Assembly (NCBI RefSeq): GCF_014636935.1
Contig: NZ_BMES01000001.1
Coordinates: 1,307,782-1,371,781 of the forward strand
Length of the DNA: 64,000 nt
DNA from: Alsobacter metallidurans
GTDB lineage: Bacteria; Pseudomonadota; Alphaproteobacteria; Rhizobiales; Beijerinckiaceae
Reading direction: 5' to 3'
The translations under genes were made by a program, and so were the position numbers. The notes below the pieces were generated by a model. It had not been told where the DNA came from. It made no database searches and saw only the letters and a list, made by a program, of their open reading frames with translations. This document shows, in pieces, positions 34,535 through 42,736 of this stretch (position 1 is the stretch's first letter; every line of letters starts with the position of its first letter).

Positions 34535-35292
34535 CAGGCCTCCTCCATCCCCATATAGGCCTCGCGCACGCGCGGGTTCTCCGAAACGGTCGCGTAGTCG
34601 CCCTCGGCGATGATCTCGCCGCGCTGCAACACCGTGATCGTGTCGCAGAGGTTGGAGACCACCGAGAGATTGTGCTCCACCATTAAGATCGTGCGGCCCA
34701 CCGCGGCCTTGCGGATGAGCTCGACTACACGGTCGATGTCCTCGTGACCCATGCCGGCCATGGGCTCGTCGAGCAGCAGCATGGTCGGATCCAGCGCCAG
34801 CGTGGTGGCGATTTCCAGCGCACGCTTGCGGCCGTAGCTCAGGTCGACGGCGGGCGTATCGGTGTAGATGTCGAGCTTGAAGTCGGCGATCAGCTCGCGC
34901 GCCCGGGCGTCGAGCTGTCGCAGCACCTTGTCCGAGCGCCAGAACTGTGTCGCCAGTCCGGCGCGCCGCTGCAGCGCCACGCGTATGTTCTCCAACACGG
35001 TGAGATGCGGGAACGTGGCCGAGATCTGGAACGACCGCACCAGCCCACGCCGCGCCACGGCCGCGGGCTGCTCCCGCGTGACGTCGACGCCGTCGAAGCG
35101 GATCGTCCCGCTCGACGGTGTCAGGAACTTGGTCAGCAGGTTGAAAACGGTGGTCTTGCCCGCGCCGTTCGGGCCGATCAGCGCGTGAATAGATCCGCGC
35201 TTCACCGAAAGGTTCACGTCCTTCACGGCGAGAAAGCCGAGGAACTCCTTCGTGAGCCCCTGGGCCTGGAGGATGGTGTCTGGCGCCGTCAT
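34534..35292 (-). CDS. livG: Branched-chain amino acid-type ABC ATPase LivG
   Basis: A 252-residue ATPase with Walker A GPNGAGKTT near residue 40, signature LSYGRKRALEIA near 155, Walker B MLLLDEPMAGMG and H-loop MVEHNLSVV. The Tyr in the signature and the C-terminal extension distinguish LivG from LivF. It is separated from the upstream binding-protein gene by a 79-bp gap that contains a perfect REP-like hairpin, which may protect the binding-protein message and lower expression of the membrane parts. Confidence 0.94.
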   Translation of the reverse strand: MTAPDTILQAQGLTKEFLGFLAVKDVNLSVKRGSIHALIGPNGAGKTTVFNLLTKFLTPSSGTIRFDGVDVTREQPAAVARRGLVRSFQISATFPHLTVLENIRVALQRRAGLATQFWRSDKVLRQLDARARELIADFKLDIYTDTPAVDLSYGRKRALEIATTLALDPTMLLLDEPMAGMGHEDIDRVVELIRKAAVGRTILMVEHNLSVVSNLCDTITVLQRGEIIAEGDYATVSENPRVREAYMGMEEA

Positions 35293-35330
35293 TCAGGCAG
35301 GCCCCGCGTGCTGGGAGAACTCGTGGAACG

Positions 35331-35354
35331 CCCTCTCCCGCGAGCGGGAGAGGG
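35331..35354. repeat. REP-like palindrome, CCCTCTCCC type
   Basis: Perfect 10-bp inverted repeat 35331-35340 with 35345-35354 and a four-base loop, between the binding-protein gene and livG. The same CCCTCTCCC / GGGAGAGGG core recurs at 52832-52856 and 62244-62268. Confidence 0.75.
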
Positions 35355-35371
35355 CAGGCGCGCGGATCCGG

Positions 35372-36604
35372 TTACTTGGTGGCCGGGCAACCGCTCTCGG
35401 CGGCCGTGAAGAACGCCTTGTCGCCCGGGATGGTCGAGAGCAGCTTGTAGTAGTCCCACGGCTTCTTGCTCTCTTCCGGCTTCTTGACCTCGAAGAGATA
35501 CATGTCGTGGATCATGCGGCCATTGGCCAACACCTTGCCGTTGCGGCCAAAAGCGTCGTCCACGGGCAGCTCCTTGAGCTTCGCCGCCACCTTGTCCGGA
35601 TCTTTCGAGTCGGCCGCCTTGACGGCCTTCAGGTAGGAGAGCACGGCCGAATAGGTGCCGGCCTGGATCATGTTCGGCATCCGCTGCGTGCGCTTGAAGA
35701 AGCGGTCGCTGAACTCGCGCGAACGATCGTCGAGATCCCAGTAGAAGCCCTCGGTCAGCACCAAGCCGCTCGATGACTTGAGACCGAGGCCATGGACCTC
35801 GGCGAGCGTCATCAGGAGGCCGGCGAGCTTCTGGCCGCCCGCCATGAGGCCGAACTCGGCCGCCTGCTTCACCGAATTCGTGGTGTCGAGGCCCGCATTG
35901 GCGAGGCCGACCACCTTGGCCTGCGAGGCCTGCGCCTGAAGCAGGAAGGACGAGAAGTCGGTGTTGTTGAGCGGGTGCTTCACCGCGCCCAGGACCTTGC
36001 CGCCCTCCTGCTTCACGAGCTTGGAGGTGTCATCCTCGAGCTGGTAGCCGAAGGCGTAGTCGGCGGTGAGGAAGAACCAGCTGTCGCCGCCCGCTCGGGT
36101 GAGGGCGCCGCCGGTGCCGACCGCCAGCGCGCGGGTGTCGAACGCCCAGTGGAAGCCGTAGGGCTGGCAGGCGTCGCCGGTGAGCCGCGACGTGGCCGCG
36201 CCGACCACGATGTCGATCTTCTTCTTCGTCTTGGACAGCTCATGCACGGCCAGCGCCACCGAAGAAGTGGTCAGTTCGGTGATCATGTCGACATTGTCGA
36301 CGTCGTACCACTGGCGGGCGATGTTGGAGCCAATGTCCGGCTTGTTCTGATGGTCGGCCGACATGAGTTCGACCTTCTGGCCGAGCACGGAGCCGCCGAA
36401 ATCCTCGATCGCCATGCGGGCCGCCTCGACGGACCACTTGCCGCCGTAGTCGGCGTAAACGCCGGACTGGTCGTTCAGAATGCCGATCTTCACGCCGTCA
36501 GCCGCTTGGGCGGACACTGCGCTGGCCAGCGCGAGCGCGCCGAACGCAGCCGAGAGTGCCAGAGTCTTGACGGCGGCGGCCGCCGAGGATGCGGTGCGTA
36601 TCAA
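35372..36604 (-). CDS. Branched-chain amino acid-type ABC periplasmic binding protein
   Basis: A 410-residue LivJ/LivK-like protein. The signal peptide ends near AVSAQA-ADG (residue 35), and the first domain opens VKIGILNDQSGVYADYGG. It captures substrate in the periplasm for the LivHMGF channel encoded downstream on the same strand. The start is a TTG at 36604 with GGAGG seven bases upstream; no ATG fits the signal peptide. Several Rhizobiales homologues of this subgroup are annotated for urea or amide uptake, but ligand residues cannot be judged here, so no substrate is named. Its promoter lies in 36605-36827. Confidence 0.9.
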   Translation of the reverse strand: MIRTASSAAAAVKTLALSAAFGALALASAVSAQAADGVKIGILNDQSGVYADYGGKWSVEAARMAIEDFGGSVLGQKVELMSADHQNKPDIGSNIARQWYDVDNVDMITELTTSSVALAVHELSKTKKKIDIVVGAATSRLTGDACQPYGFHWAFDTRALAVGTGGALTRAGGDSWFFLTADYAFGYQLEDDTSKLVKQEGGKVLGAVKHPLNNTDFSSFLLQAQASQAKVVGLANAGLDTTNSVKQAAEFGLMAGGQKLAGLLMTLAEVHGLGLKSSSGLVLTEGFYWDLDDRSREFSDRFFKRTQRMPNMIQAGTYSAVLSYLKAVKAADSKDPDKVAAKLKELPVDDAFGRNGKVLANGRMIHDMYLFEVKKPEESKKPWDYYKLLSTIPGDKAFFTAAESGCPATK

Positions 36605-36827
36605 TTGACGTCCTCCTGAAAGCGCCGGGGGATGGCGCTGTCGTTGCGGCGGAGCCGCGATCTTTTTGTTGGTCTGCTACCCGCCACAAGCGGAGCGGCT
36701 GAGCGGAGGATAGTGCGGGGATTGGCGCTGGCAACAGGCGTGAGGTGAAAACCCCGTGCGTTTTTAGGCGTTTCTGCCTGCCGCGTCGGCAAACTAGACG
36801 AAAGTCGTAGAATGGCCGGGTCGCGCG

Positions 36828-37295
36828 CTAGGATGGCGCCGCGATCTCTCGGGAGTGGCCCAACCCACTCTCACCCTGCGCGTCCACGAATGCGAGCATC
36901 AGGTTGCTCAGCCCGGCCTCGTCGACCAGAAGCGCCGCTTCGTGCGGCGTCATCCAGGCGAGCCGACGCACCGCCGCCTCGCGGAACACCTTGAGCTGTT
37001 TGGTCACCCGCAGCGGAAAAACCTGCACACGCACCAGCACGAAGTGCTCCTTCATGCGCTTCCAGTACACATAGGAGCCAAGCGGCTTCTTGCCTGCCTT
37101 GCCCTTCAGGCCGGCCTCCTCAAGGGCTTCCTGTGCGGCGGCCTCGTGCGGCTTCTTGCCCTTCATGGGCCAGCCTTTGGGAAGCACCCAGCGTCCCGTG
37201 TCGCGGGAGGTCGCAAGCAGCACCTCGAGCCGGCCTTTGCGCTCCCGAAAGGGCAGGGCGGCGAACTGCGTCAGGGCTGCGTCGTCAGTTCGCAC
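36828..37295 (-). CDS. Nudix hydrolase
   Basis: A 155-residue Nudix-fold protein. The Nudix helix is at about 41-63: it begins GWPMKGKKP and ends QEALEEAGL. The three catalytic glutamates in the E-x-x-EE part are kept, but the consensus Glu seven residues after the Gly is Lys and the Arg before the first catalytic Glu is Gln. These changes match the diphosphoinositol-polyphosphate/Ap4A hydrolase-like bacterial branch rather than MutT. It probably cleaves a nucleoside- or inositol-linked diphosphate in the cytoplasm. It is transcribed alone and divergent from the lipid kinase gene. Confidence 0.85.
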   Translation of the reverse strand: MRTDDAALTQFAALPFRERKGRLEVLLATSRDTGRWVLPKGWPMKGKKPHEAAAQEALEEAGLKGKAGKKPLGSYVYWKRMKEHFVLVRVQVFPLRVTKQLKVFREAAVRRLAWMTPHEAALLVDEAGLSNLMLAFVDAQGESGLGHSREIAAPS

Positions 37296-37417
37296 GGCGA
37301 TCCGTCTCCTCCTCCTTGGCGGCGGAGCCAGCCTGCATGAAATCGAGTAAGCCGGCCATGCAACGCCTCCGCTCTCGCCGCGTTTCAGCCTGCATATTGG
37401 CCGATTCCCCGGAAACC

Positions 37418-38359
37418 ATGCGCCCCATGCAAAACTATATTGAGGAGTCGCACGCAGTGGCCGGCGAGCCGGCCGGAGCGGAGCCGGGCGCCGCCAGGCG
37501 TGCGCTGGTGCTCATCAACCCGAACAGCCGGCGCGGCGCGGAAGCGGTCGACGAGGTTTCGCGCAGGCTCGAGGCAGGCGGCCTCGCTCTTCAGGTTGAG
37601 ACGTTCACCAGTCCAGAGGAGGTCTCGTCCGACATCGTCCGCCGCGCTCCCGAGGTGGATTGCGTCGTGGTGTGCGGCGGCGACGGCAGCGTCAACGCGG
37701 CCGGGCCCGGGCTTCTCGAAACGCGCCTGCCTTTCGGGATCGTGCCGCTCGGCACCGGCAACGATCTCGCGCGCACCCTCGGCATTCCGGAGGACCTCGG
37801 CGCCGCGATCGACATCATCACGGCGGGAAAGGAGCGGACGATCGACATCGGGCTCGTCAACGGCAAGCCGTTCTTCAACGTTGCGAGCCTGGGCATTTCG
37901 ACCGATCTCGCCCACACGCTCACGTCGGACATCAAGCGGCGCTTCGGCCGTCTCGGATATGCCCTCGCGGCCATGAAGGTGCTGACGCATGCGCGCCCGT
38001 TCACGGCGACGATCATGAGCAAGGGCGAGCCGATGCGCGTGAAGACCTACCAGATTGCGGTTGGCAACGGCCGCTACTACGGCGGCGGAATGGCGGTCGC
38101 CGAGCATGCGACGATCGACGACCACCACCTCGATCTCTACAGCCTCGAGCTTAGTAGCGTTTGGAAGTTCGCCCTCATGCTGCGCGCCTTCAGGGCCGGC
38201 TCCCACGGCGCCTGGGAGGAGGTTCGCACCGTCCGGTGCACGGAGTTCGAAATCCATACGCGCAAGCCACGCCCCGTGAACTGCGACGGCGAGATTTGCG
38301 CGCATACGCCGGCAAAGTTTCAGGTCGTCCCCAAAGCCCTGCGGGTCTTCGCGCCATAA
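37418..38359 (+). CDS. YegS/diacylglycerol kinase-family lipid kinase
   Basis: A 313-residue lipid kinase. GGDGSVN near residue 87 is the catalytic nucleotide-binding motif, LGTGNDLART near 112 binds the phosphate chain, and the C-terminal beta-rich domain ends in FQVVPKALRVF. Members phosphorylate diacylglycerol, sphingosine or related lipids with ATP at the inner membrane. The ATG at 37418 is one of two close candidates (also 37427); the longer frame upstream is arginine-rich and lies over the Nudix gene. A decayed gene fragment follows. Confidence 0.87.
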   Translation: MRPMQNYIEESHAVAGEPAGAEPGAARRALVLINPNSRRGAEAVDEVSRRLEAGGLALQVETFTSPEEVSSDIVRRAPEVDCVVVCGGDGSVNAAGPGLLETRLPFGIVPLGTGNDLARTLGIPEDLGAAIDIITAGKERTIDIGLVNGKPFFNVASLGISTDLAHTLTSDIKRRFGRLGYALAAMKVLTHARPFTATIMSKGEPMRVKTYQIAVGNGRYYGGGMAVAEHATIDDHHLDLYSLELSSVWKFALMLRAFRAGSHGAWEEVRTVRCTEFEIHTRKPRPVNCDGEICAHTPAKFQVVPKALRVFAP

Positions 38360-38422
38360 CGCCCGATTCTCCGCCACTCTCGTCTCGGAAGCCCTGGTTC
38401 TCGGGCTCACCAGGGCGAATGA

Positions 38423-38548
38423 TTCTGTAGGCGCGCTTCCGGATGGCCGGCAGCCAATCCGGACGTGAAGGCGGCGGGCGTCGATCCGATGCAGCACTAC
38501 CTGCAGTTTGGCGCTTTGGAGGGCCGGAGCCTGGGCGGCGTCAGCTGA
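38423..38548 (+). pseudogene. Remnant of a secreted repeat protein (C-terminal end only)
   Basis: A 41-codon stretch bounded by stops, with no start codon of its own worth using. The last 32 codons read ANPDVKAAGVDPMQHYL then QFGALEGRSLGG and a stop. This is the YL-ANPDVxAAG-xxPxxHYLxFGxxEGR unit that ends many large alphaproteobacterial secreted calcium-binding or adhesin-like proteins. Only the final unit remains, directly after the lipid kinase, and the 5' part is gone. The likely cause is a deletion or rearrangement that left the 3' end of a lost gene. Confidence 0.65.
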
Positions 38549-38568
38549 TCTCCGGAGCATGACGTCTG

Positions 38569-38596
38569 GGGGCCGGAGAGGAAACCCTCCGGCCCC
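38569..38596. terminator. Hairpin after the gene remnant, before gdx/sugE
   Basis: 10-bp perfect stem GGGGCCGGAG (38569-38578) with CTCCGGCCCC (38587-38596). No long T run follows on the plus strand. It ends both the remnant and the minus-strand exporter gene. Confidence 0.65.
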
Positions 38597-38617
38597 TCTC
38601 GTTAGAGCGCGCCGGGC

Positions 38618-38932
38618 TTAGGCGGCGAATTTCAGTCCAAGGATCCCGGCCACGATCAGGCCGATGCAAACGAAGCGCGCCGCGGTGGCGGGCTCGGCGA
38701 ACAGGACCACGCCGAGGATGGCGGTGCCGACCGCGCCGATCCCGGTCCAGACCGCATAGGCGGTCCCGATCGGCAGCTCCTTTAATGCGATGCCGAGCAG
38801 GCCCAGGCTTATGCCCATGCTCGCCAATGTGGCGATGGATGGCCACAGGCGCGTGAACCCCTGGGTGTATTTCAGCCCGATGGCCCAGCCGATTTCAAAA
38901 AGGCCGGCAAGGAGCAGATACAACCAGGACAC
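38618..38932 (-). CDS. sugE: Small multidrug resistance family exporter, Gdx/SugE subgroup
   Basis: A 104-residue, four-helix membrane protein. Starting at the GTG at 38932 (GGAGG five bases upstream), the protein aligns end to end with SugE/Gdx: [14 protein letters not shown] places the essential Glu at residue 13, and [17 protein letters not shown] is the subgroup signature. The subgroup works as a dual-topology dimer that exports guanidinium ion by proton antiport; some members move quaternary ammonium. An ATG at 38944 would add four residues. I looked for guanidine riboswitch motifs just upstream and saw none. Confidence 0.9.
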   Translation of the reverse strand: MSWLYLLLAGLFEIGWAIGLKYTQGFTRLWPSIATLASMGISLGLLGIALKELPIGTAYAVWTGIGAVGTAILGVVLFAEPATAARFVCIGLIVAGILGLKFAA

Positions 38933-39402
38933 TCTCGCCTCCATCGGGCCGCTACGGATTGGGTGCGATGCTTATGCGAGCAGAAGCGGACGGCAGGCAA
39001 GCCGACAGGATTTTTCGCACTCAGGCCCGGCGCGGCGCCTGGTCGCGGGCAGGCCCACTTTCGACCGCCCGGGGGCGCGTTTCTCCTCCCCCAACCGGGG
39101 GCTGTGGCGCCGACGGCACGCACCTTCGGTTGCGGTGAACACTGGCCCAGATCATGCAACGCTCGCGCTGGACCATGGTAGCATCGGTCCAGTCGGGGGT
39201 GATTCGATGCGGACACGCATACTACCCTTCGGAAAGTCGGTCGCGGTACGCCGCCGCCGCCCGCGCGCCACGTGGCAGCCGCAATCAGTTCCCAGCTTCT
39301 TATGGGAGCCAGGATGGGCGAGCAGTGCCGGTGTCGCCGACGCAACCCTTGTCCGCTCCAAAGGTTATCGCTGCGTTGAGGCGCTTGAACCCGCGGGTGC
39401 AA
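38933..39402. other. 470-bp divergent intergenic region
   Basis: No convincing gene. It holds the promoters of the exporter (minus) and prkA (plus). A frame in phase with prkA runs upstream from 39154 but is arginine- and serine-rich and unlike the family, so I treat it as leader. No riboswitch-like structure was recognised. Confidence 0.5.
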
Positions 39403-41349
39403 ATGTCATCGAACATTGACCTCTTCACGACATACGCGAGATCGTATGAATCCCGTCGCGAAACCGAGATGTCCTTGCAGGACTACCTGGAAGGATGCCG
39501 CGACGACCCGATGATGTACGCCAGCGCGGCGGAGCGGATCCTCGCCGCGATCGGCGAACCCGAGATGCTCGACACGTCGCGGGATGCGCGGCTCGGCCGG
39601 ATCTTCATGAACCGGACGATCCGGGCCTATCCGGCCTTTGCCGAATTCTTCGGCATGGAAGAGACGATCGAGCGCATTGTCGCCTATTTCAGGCACGCCG
39701 CGCAGGGGTTGGAGGAGCGCAAGCAGATCCTCTACCTGCTCGGGCCGGTCGGCGGCGGCAAGTCGTCGCTGGCTGAGCGTCTCAAGGCGTTGATGGAGAA
39801 CCATCCCATCTACGTGTTGAAGGCCGGAAACGACCTGAGCCCCATCTTCGAAAGCCCGCTCGGGCTGTTTGATCCCGAACAGATGGGCAAGACGCTGGAG
39901 GAGCGCTACGGGATTCCGCGGCGGCGGCTTACCGGGCTCATGAGCCCTTGGTGCCTGAAGCGGCTGGACGAGTTCGGCGGCGACATCTCGAAGTTCAAGG
40001 TCGTGAAGGTGAACCCCTCTCGGCTGCGCCAGATCGGCATCTCAAAAACGGAGCCGGGAGACGAGAACAACCAGGACATCTCGTCCCTGGTCGGCAAGGT
40101 CGACATCCGCAAGCTGGAGCACCTGTCGCAGAACGATCCCGACGCCTACAGCTACTCGGGCGGCCTCAACCGGGCCAACCAGGGCATGCTCGAGTTCGTC
40201 GAGATGTTCAAGGCGCCGATCAAGATGCTGCATCCCCTGCTGACGGCCACGCAGGAGGGCAACTACGTCGGCACCGAGAATATCGGCGCGATCCCGTTCC
40301 AGGGCATCGTCATGGCTCACTCCAACGAGGCGGAGTGGCAAAGCTTCAAGACCAACAAAAACAACGAAGCCTTCATCGACCGCATCTACGTCATCAAGGT
40401 GCCGTACTGCCTGCGGGCAACCGAAGAGCAGAAGATCTACGAGAAGCTGATCCGCGGATCGGAGCTCGCCGGCGCGCCCTGCGCTCCGGCCACGCTGGAG
40501 ATGCTGGCCCGCTTCGCGGTGCTGTCGCGGCTGCGCGAGCACGCCAACTCCAACGTGTTCTCGAAGATGCGCGTGTATGACGGCGAGAGCCTGCGCGAGG
40601 TCGATCCGCGCGCCCGCTCGCTGCAGGAATACAAGGATGCGGCCGGCGTCGACGAGGGCATGGAGGGCATCTCCACGCGCTTCGCCTTCAAGGTGCTTGC
40701 GGCGGCCTTCAACCACGACACCACCGAAATCGCGGCCGATCCCGTGCACCTGATGTACGTGCTGGAACAGACGGTTCGGCGCGAGCAGCTGCCGGAAGCG
40801 GTGGAGAAGCGCTATCTCGAATTCCTCAAGGCCGAACTCGCGCCGCGCTATGCGGAGTTCATCGGCCACGAGATCCAGAAGGCGTACCTGGAGTCCTACC
40901 ACGACTACGGCCAGAACCTCTTCGATCGCTATGTCGACTATGCCGACGCCTGGATCGAAGACCAGGACTTCAAGGATTCCGATACCGGGCAGTTGCTCAA
41001 CCGGGAGCTGCTCAACCAGGAGTTGACCAAGATCGAGAAACCGGCGGGCATCGCCAACCCCAAGGACTTCCGCAACGAAGTCGTCAAGTTCGCGCTGCGC
41101 TCGCGGGCGAGCCATGGCGGCAAGAATCCCTCCTGGACCAGCTACGAGAAGATCCGCGACGTCATCGAGAAGCGGATGTTCAGCCAGGTCGAGGAGCTTC
41201 TGCCGGTGATCAGCTTCGGGTCCAAGAAGGACTCCGACAGCGAGAAGAAACACGCCGACTTCGTCGCCCGCATGACCGAGCGCGGATACACCGAGCGCCA
41301 GGTGCGACGACTGGTCGAGTGGTACATGCGGGTCAAGCAGGCAGGGTAG
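39403..41349 (+). CDS. prkA: PrkA-family serine protein kinase (YeaG)
   Basis: A 648-residue protein matching PrkA in length. The AAA-like N-terminal domain has Walker A GPVGGGKSS (114-122), after YPAFAEFFGMEETIERIV, and the C-terminal domain has LKAELAPRYAEFIGHEIQKAYLES-type helices. In enteric bacteria it works with YeaH under nitrogen and stationary-phase stress, and in Bacillus it affects sporulation sigma factor activity. The ATG at 39403 is chosen because homologues begin near MSSNIDLF; the ribosome site is weak. It is the first gene of prkA-yeaH-spoVR, a conserved triad, with a hairpin just after its stop. Confidence 0.95.
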   Translation: MSSNIDLFTTYARSYESRRETEMSLQDYLEGCRDDPMMYASAAERILAAIGEPEMLDTSRDARLGRIFMNRTIRAYPAFAEFFGMEETIERIVAYFRHAAQGLEERKQILYLLGPVGGGKSSLAERLKALMENHPIYVLKAGNDLSPIFESPLGLFDPEQMGKTLEERYGIPRRRLTGLMSPWCLKRLDEFGGDISKFKVVKVNPSRLRQIGISKTEPGDENNQDISSLVGKVDIRKLEHLSQNDPDAYSYSGGLNRANQGMLEFVEMFKAPIKMLHPLLTATQEGNYVGTENIGAIPFQGIVMAHSNEAEWQSFKTNKNNEAFIDRIYVIKVPYCLRATEEQKIYEKLIRGSELAGAPCAPATLEMLARFAVLSRLREHANSNVFSKMRVYDGESLREVDPRARSLQEYKDAAGVDEGMEGISTRFAFKVLAAAFNHDTTEIAADPVHLMYVLEQTVRREQLPEAVEKRYLEFLKAELAPRYAEFIGHEIQKAYLESYHDYGQNLFDRYVDYADAWIEDQDFKDSDTGQLLNRELLNQELTKIEKPAGIANPKDFRNEVVKFALRSRASHGGKNPSWTSYEKIRDVIEKRMFSQVEELLPVISFGSKKDSDSEKKHADFVARMTERGYTERQVRRLVEWYMRVKQAG

Positions 41350-41362
41350 CCTCGTCCAAGCA

Positions 41363-41393
41363 GCGGTCGGTCTGATCGCATCAGATCGACCGC
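41363..41393 (+). promoter_or_regulatory. 14-bp hairpin between prkA and yeaH
   Basis: Arms 41363-41376 and 41380-41393 pair with one G-T type mismatch around a three-base loop. There is no T run, and yeaH starts 30 bp on. It looks more like an internal message stabiliser or attenuator than a full terminator. Confidence 0.6.
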
Positions 41394-41422
41394 TCGAGCC
41401 ACCCGGCCGGAGCGGAGCGAAG

Positions 41423-42736
41423 ATGCACATCGTCGACAGACGCCTGAACCCGGGAGGCAAGAGCCTCGGCAATCGCCAGCGCTTCCTGCGCAGGGCGCAG
41501 TCCCTCGTGCGCAGGGCGGTGCGGGACCAGTCCCGCGACCGCTCCATCAAGGACATGGGCGAGGGCGGGGAAGTTTCGATCCCGTCCGACGGCGTGCGCG
41601 AGCCGTCCCTGCGCCGCTCGAGCGCGGGCGGCATGCGCGAGCACGTGCTGCCGGGCAACAAGCAATTCACCGAAGGCGACACGATCCCGCGGCCGCAGGG
41701 CGGAGGCGGGGGCTCCGAGGGCGCGGAGGAAGGCGGAGGCGAGGACGATTTTCGATTCGTGCTGTCGCAGGACGAGTTCCTGGACCTGTTCCTGGAAGAC
41801 CTCGAACTGCCCGACCTCGCGAAGACGCGCGTGGAGGACCTGGAGAATCCGGCCTGGCGACGGGCCGGCTACTCCACTTCAGGATCGCCCGCGAACCTTT
41901 CGCTCACCCGCACGATGCGCAACAGCCTGTCGCGGCGCATCGCGCTCAACCGGCCGAAATCATCGGAAATGAAGGAGCTCGAGGAGGAGATCGCCCTCCT
42001 CGAAGGCCGAGGAGACGAGCCGGACCGCGTCGCCGCGCTGCGTGTGAAGCTGGAAGGGCTGGAGCGCCGGCGCAAGCTCATCCCCTTCGTTGATCCAATC
42101 GATCTGCGCTATCGCCAATTCGCGCCCTATCCCAAGCCGGTGGCCCAGGCGGTGATGATCTGCCTGATGGACGTTTCGGGCTCCATGACGGAGCACATGA
42201 AGGACTTGGCGAAGCGCTTCTATGCGCTGCTCTACATTTTCCTGAAGCGCCGCTACCGGCACGTCGAGCTGGTGTTCATTCGCCACACGCACACGGCCGA
42301 GGAGGTGGACGAGGACACGTTCTTCCACTCCACCGAGACCGGCGGAACAGTGGTGTCCACCGCGCTGGTGGAGATGCTGAAGGTGCTGCAGGAGCGCTAT
42401 CGCCCCGAGGACTGGAACATCTACGCCGCCCAGGCCTCCGACGGCGACAACGCGCCCAACGACAACGAGCGAACGGTGTCGCTGCTGCAGAACCAGATCC
42501 TGCCCATGATGCAGTACTTCGCGTATCTGGAGGTGAAGCCCGAGGACGAGCCGCTGTCGCTCGGCCTCACCTCGCGGGCGAGCGACCTGTGGCGCGCGTA
42601 CGAGGCCATGGACGACGCGGGCCCACGCTTCGCGATGCGCCAGGTCCGCCACCGCCGGGACATCTTCCCGGTGTTTCGTGAGCTGTTCCGCCGCCGCGGC
42701 CAAGGGGCCGAGGCGGAGCGTGTGGGGGCGTCCTGA
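41423..42736 (+). CDS. yeaH: YeaH/YhbH family protein with von Willebrand A-like domain
   Basis: A 437-residue UPF0229 protein. It begins HIVDRRLNPGGKSLGNRQRF as the family does, has a Gly/Glu-rich low-complexity stretch at about 90-112, and a C-terminal VWA-like domain with the metal-site motif DVSGSM near residue 250. It works with PrkA and SpoVR; the shared stress function is known but the molecular role is not settled. It overlaps spoVR by one base, so the two are coupled. Confidence 0.93.
   Translation: MHIVDRRLNPGGKSLGNRQRFLRRAQSLVRRAVRDQSRDRSIKDMGEGGEVSIPSDGVREPSLRRSSAGGMREHVLPGNKQFTEGDTIPRPQGGGGGSEGAEEGGGEDDFRFVLSQDEFLDLFLEDLELPDLAKTRVEDLENPAWRRAGYSTSGSPANLSLTRTMRNSLSRRIALNRPKSSEMKELEEEIALLEGRGDEPDRVAALRVKLEGLERRRKLIPFVDPIDLRYRQFAPYPKPVAQAVMICLMDVSGSMTEHMKDLAKRFYALLYIFLKRRYRHVELVFIRHTHTAEEVDEDTFFHSTETGGTVVSTALVEMLKVLQERYRPEDWNIYAAQASDGDNAPNDNERTVSLLQNQILPMMQYFAYLEVKPEDEPLSLGLTSRASDLWRAYEAMDDAGPRFAMRQVRHRRDIFPVFRELFRRRGQGAEAERVGAS

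Noticed and set aside
38933-39150. Guanidine riboswitch ahead of the Gdx/SugE gene
   Set aside because: I looked for ACGR-loop hairpin pairs and the conserved ykkC elements on the minus strand and found none. A covariance-model search would settle it.
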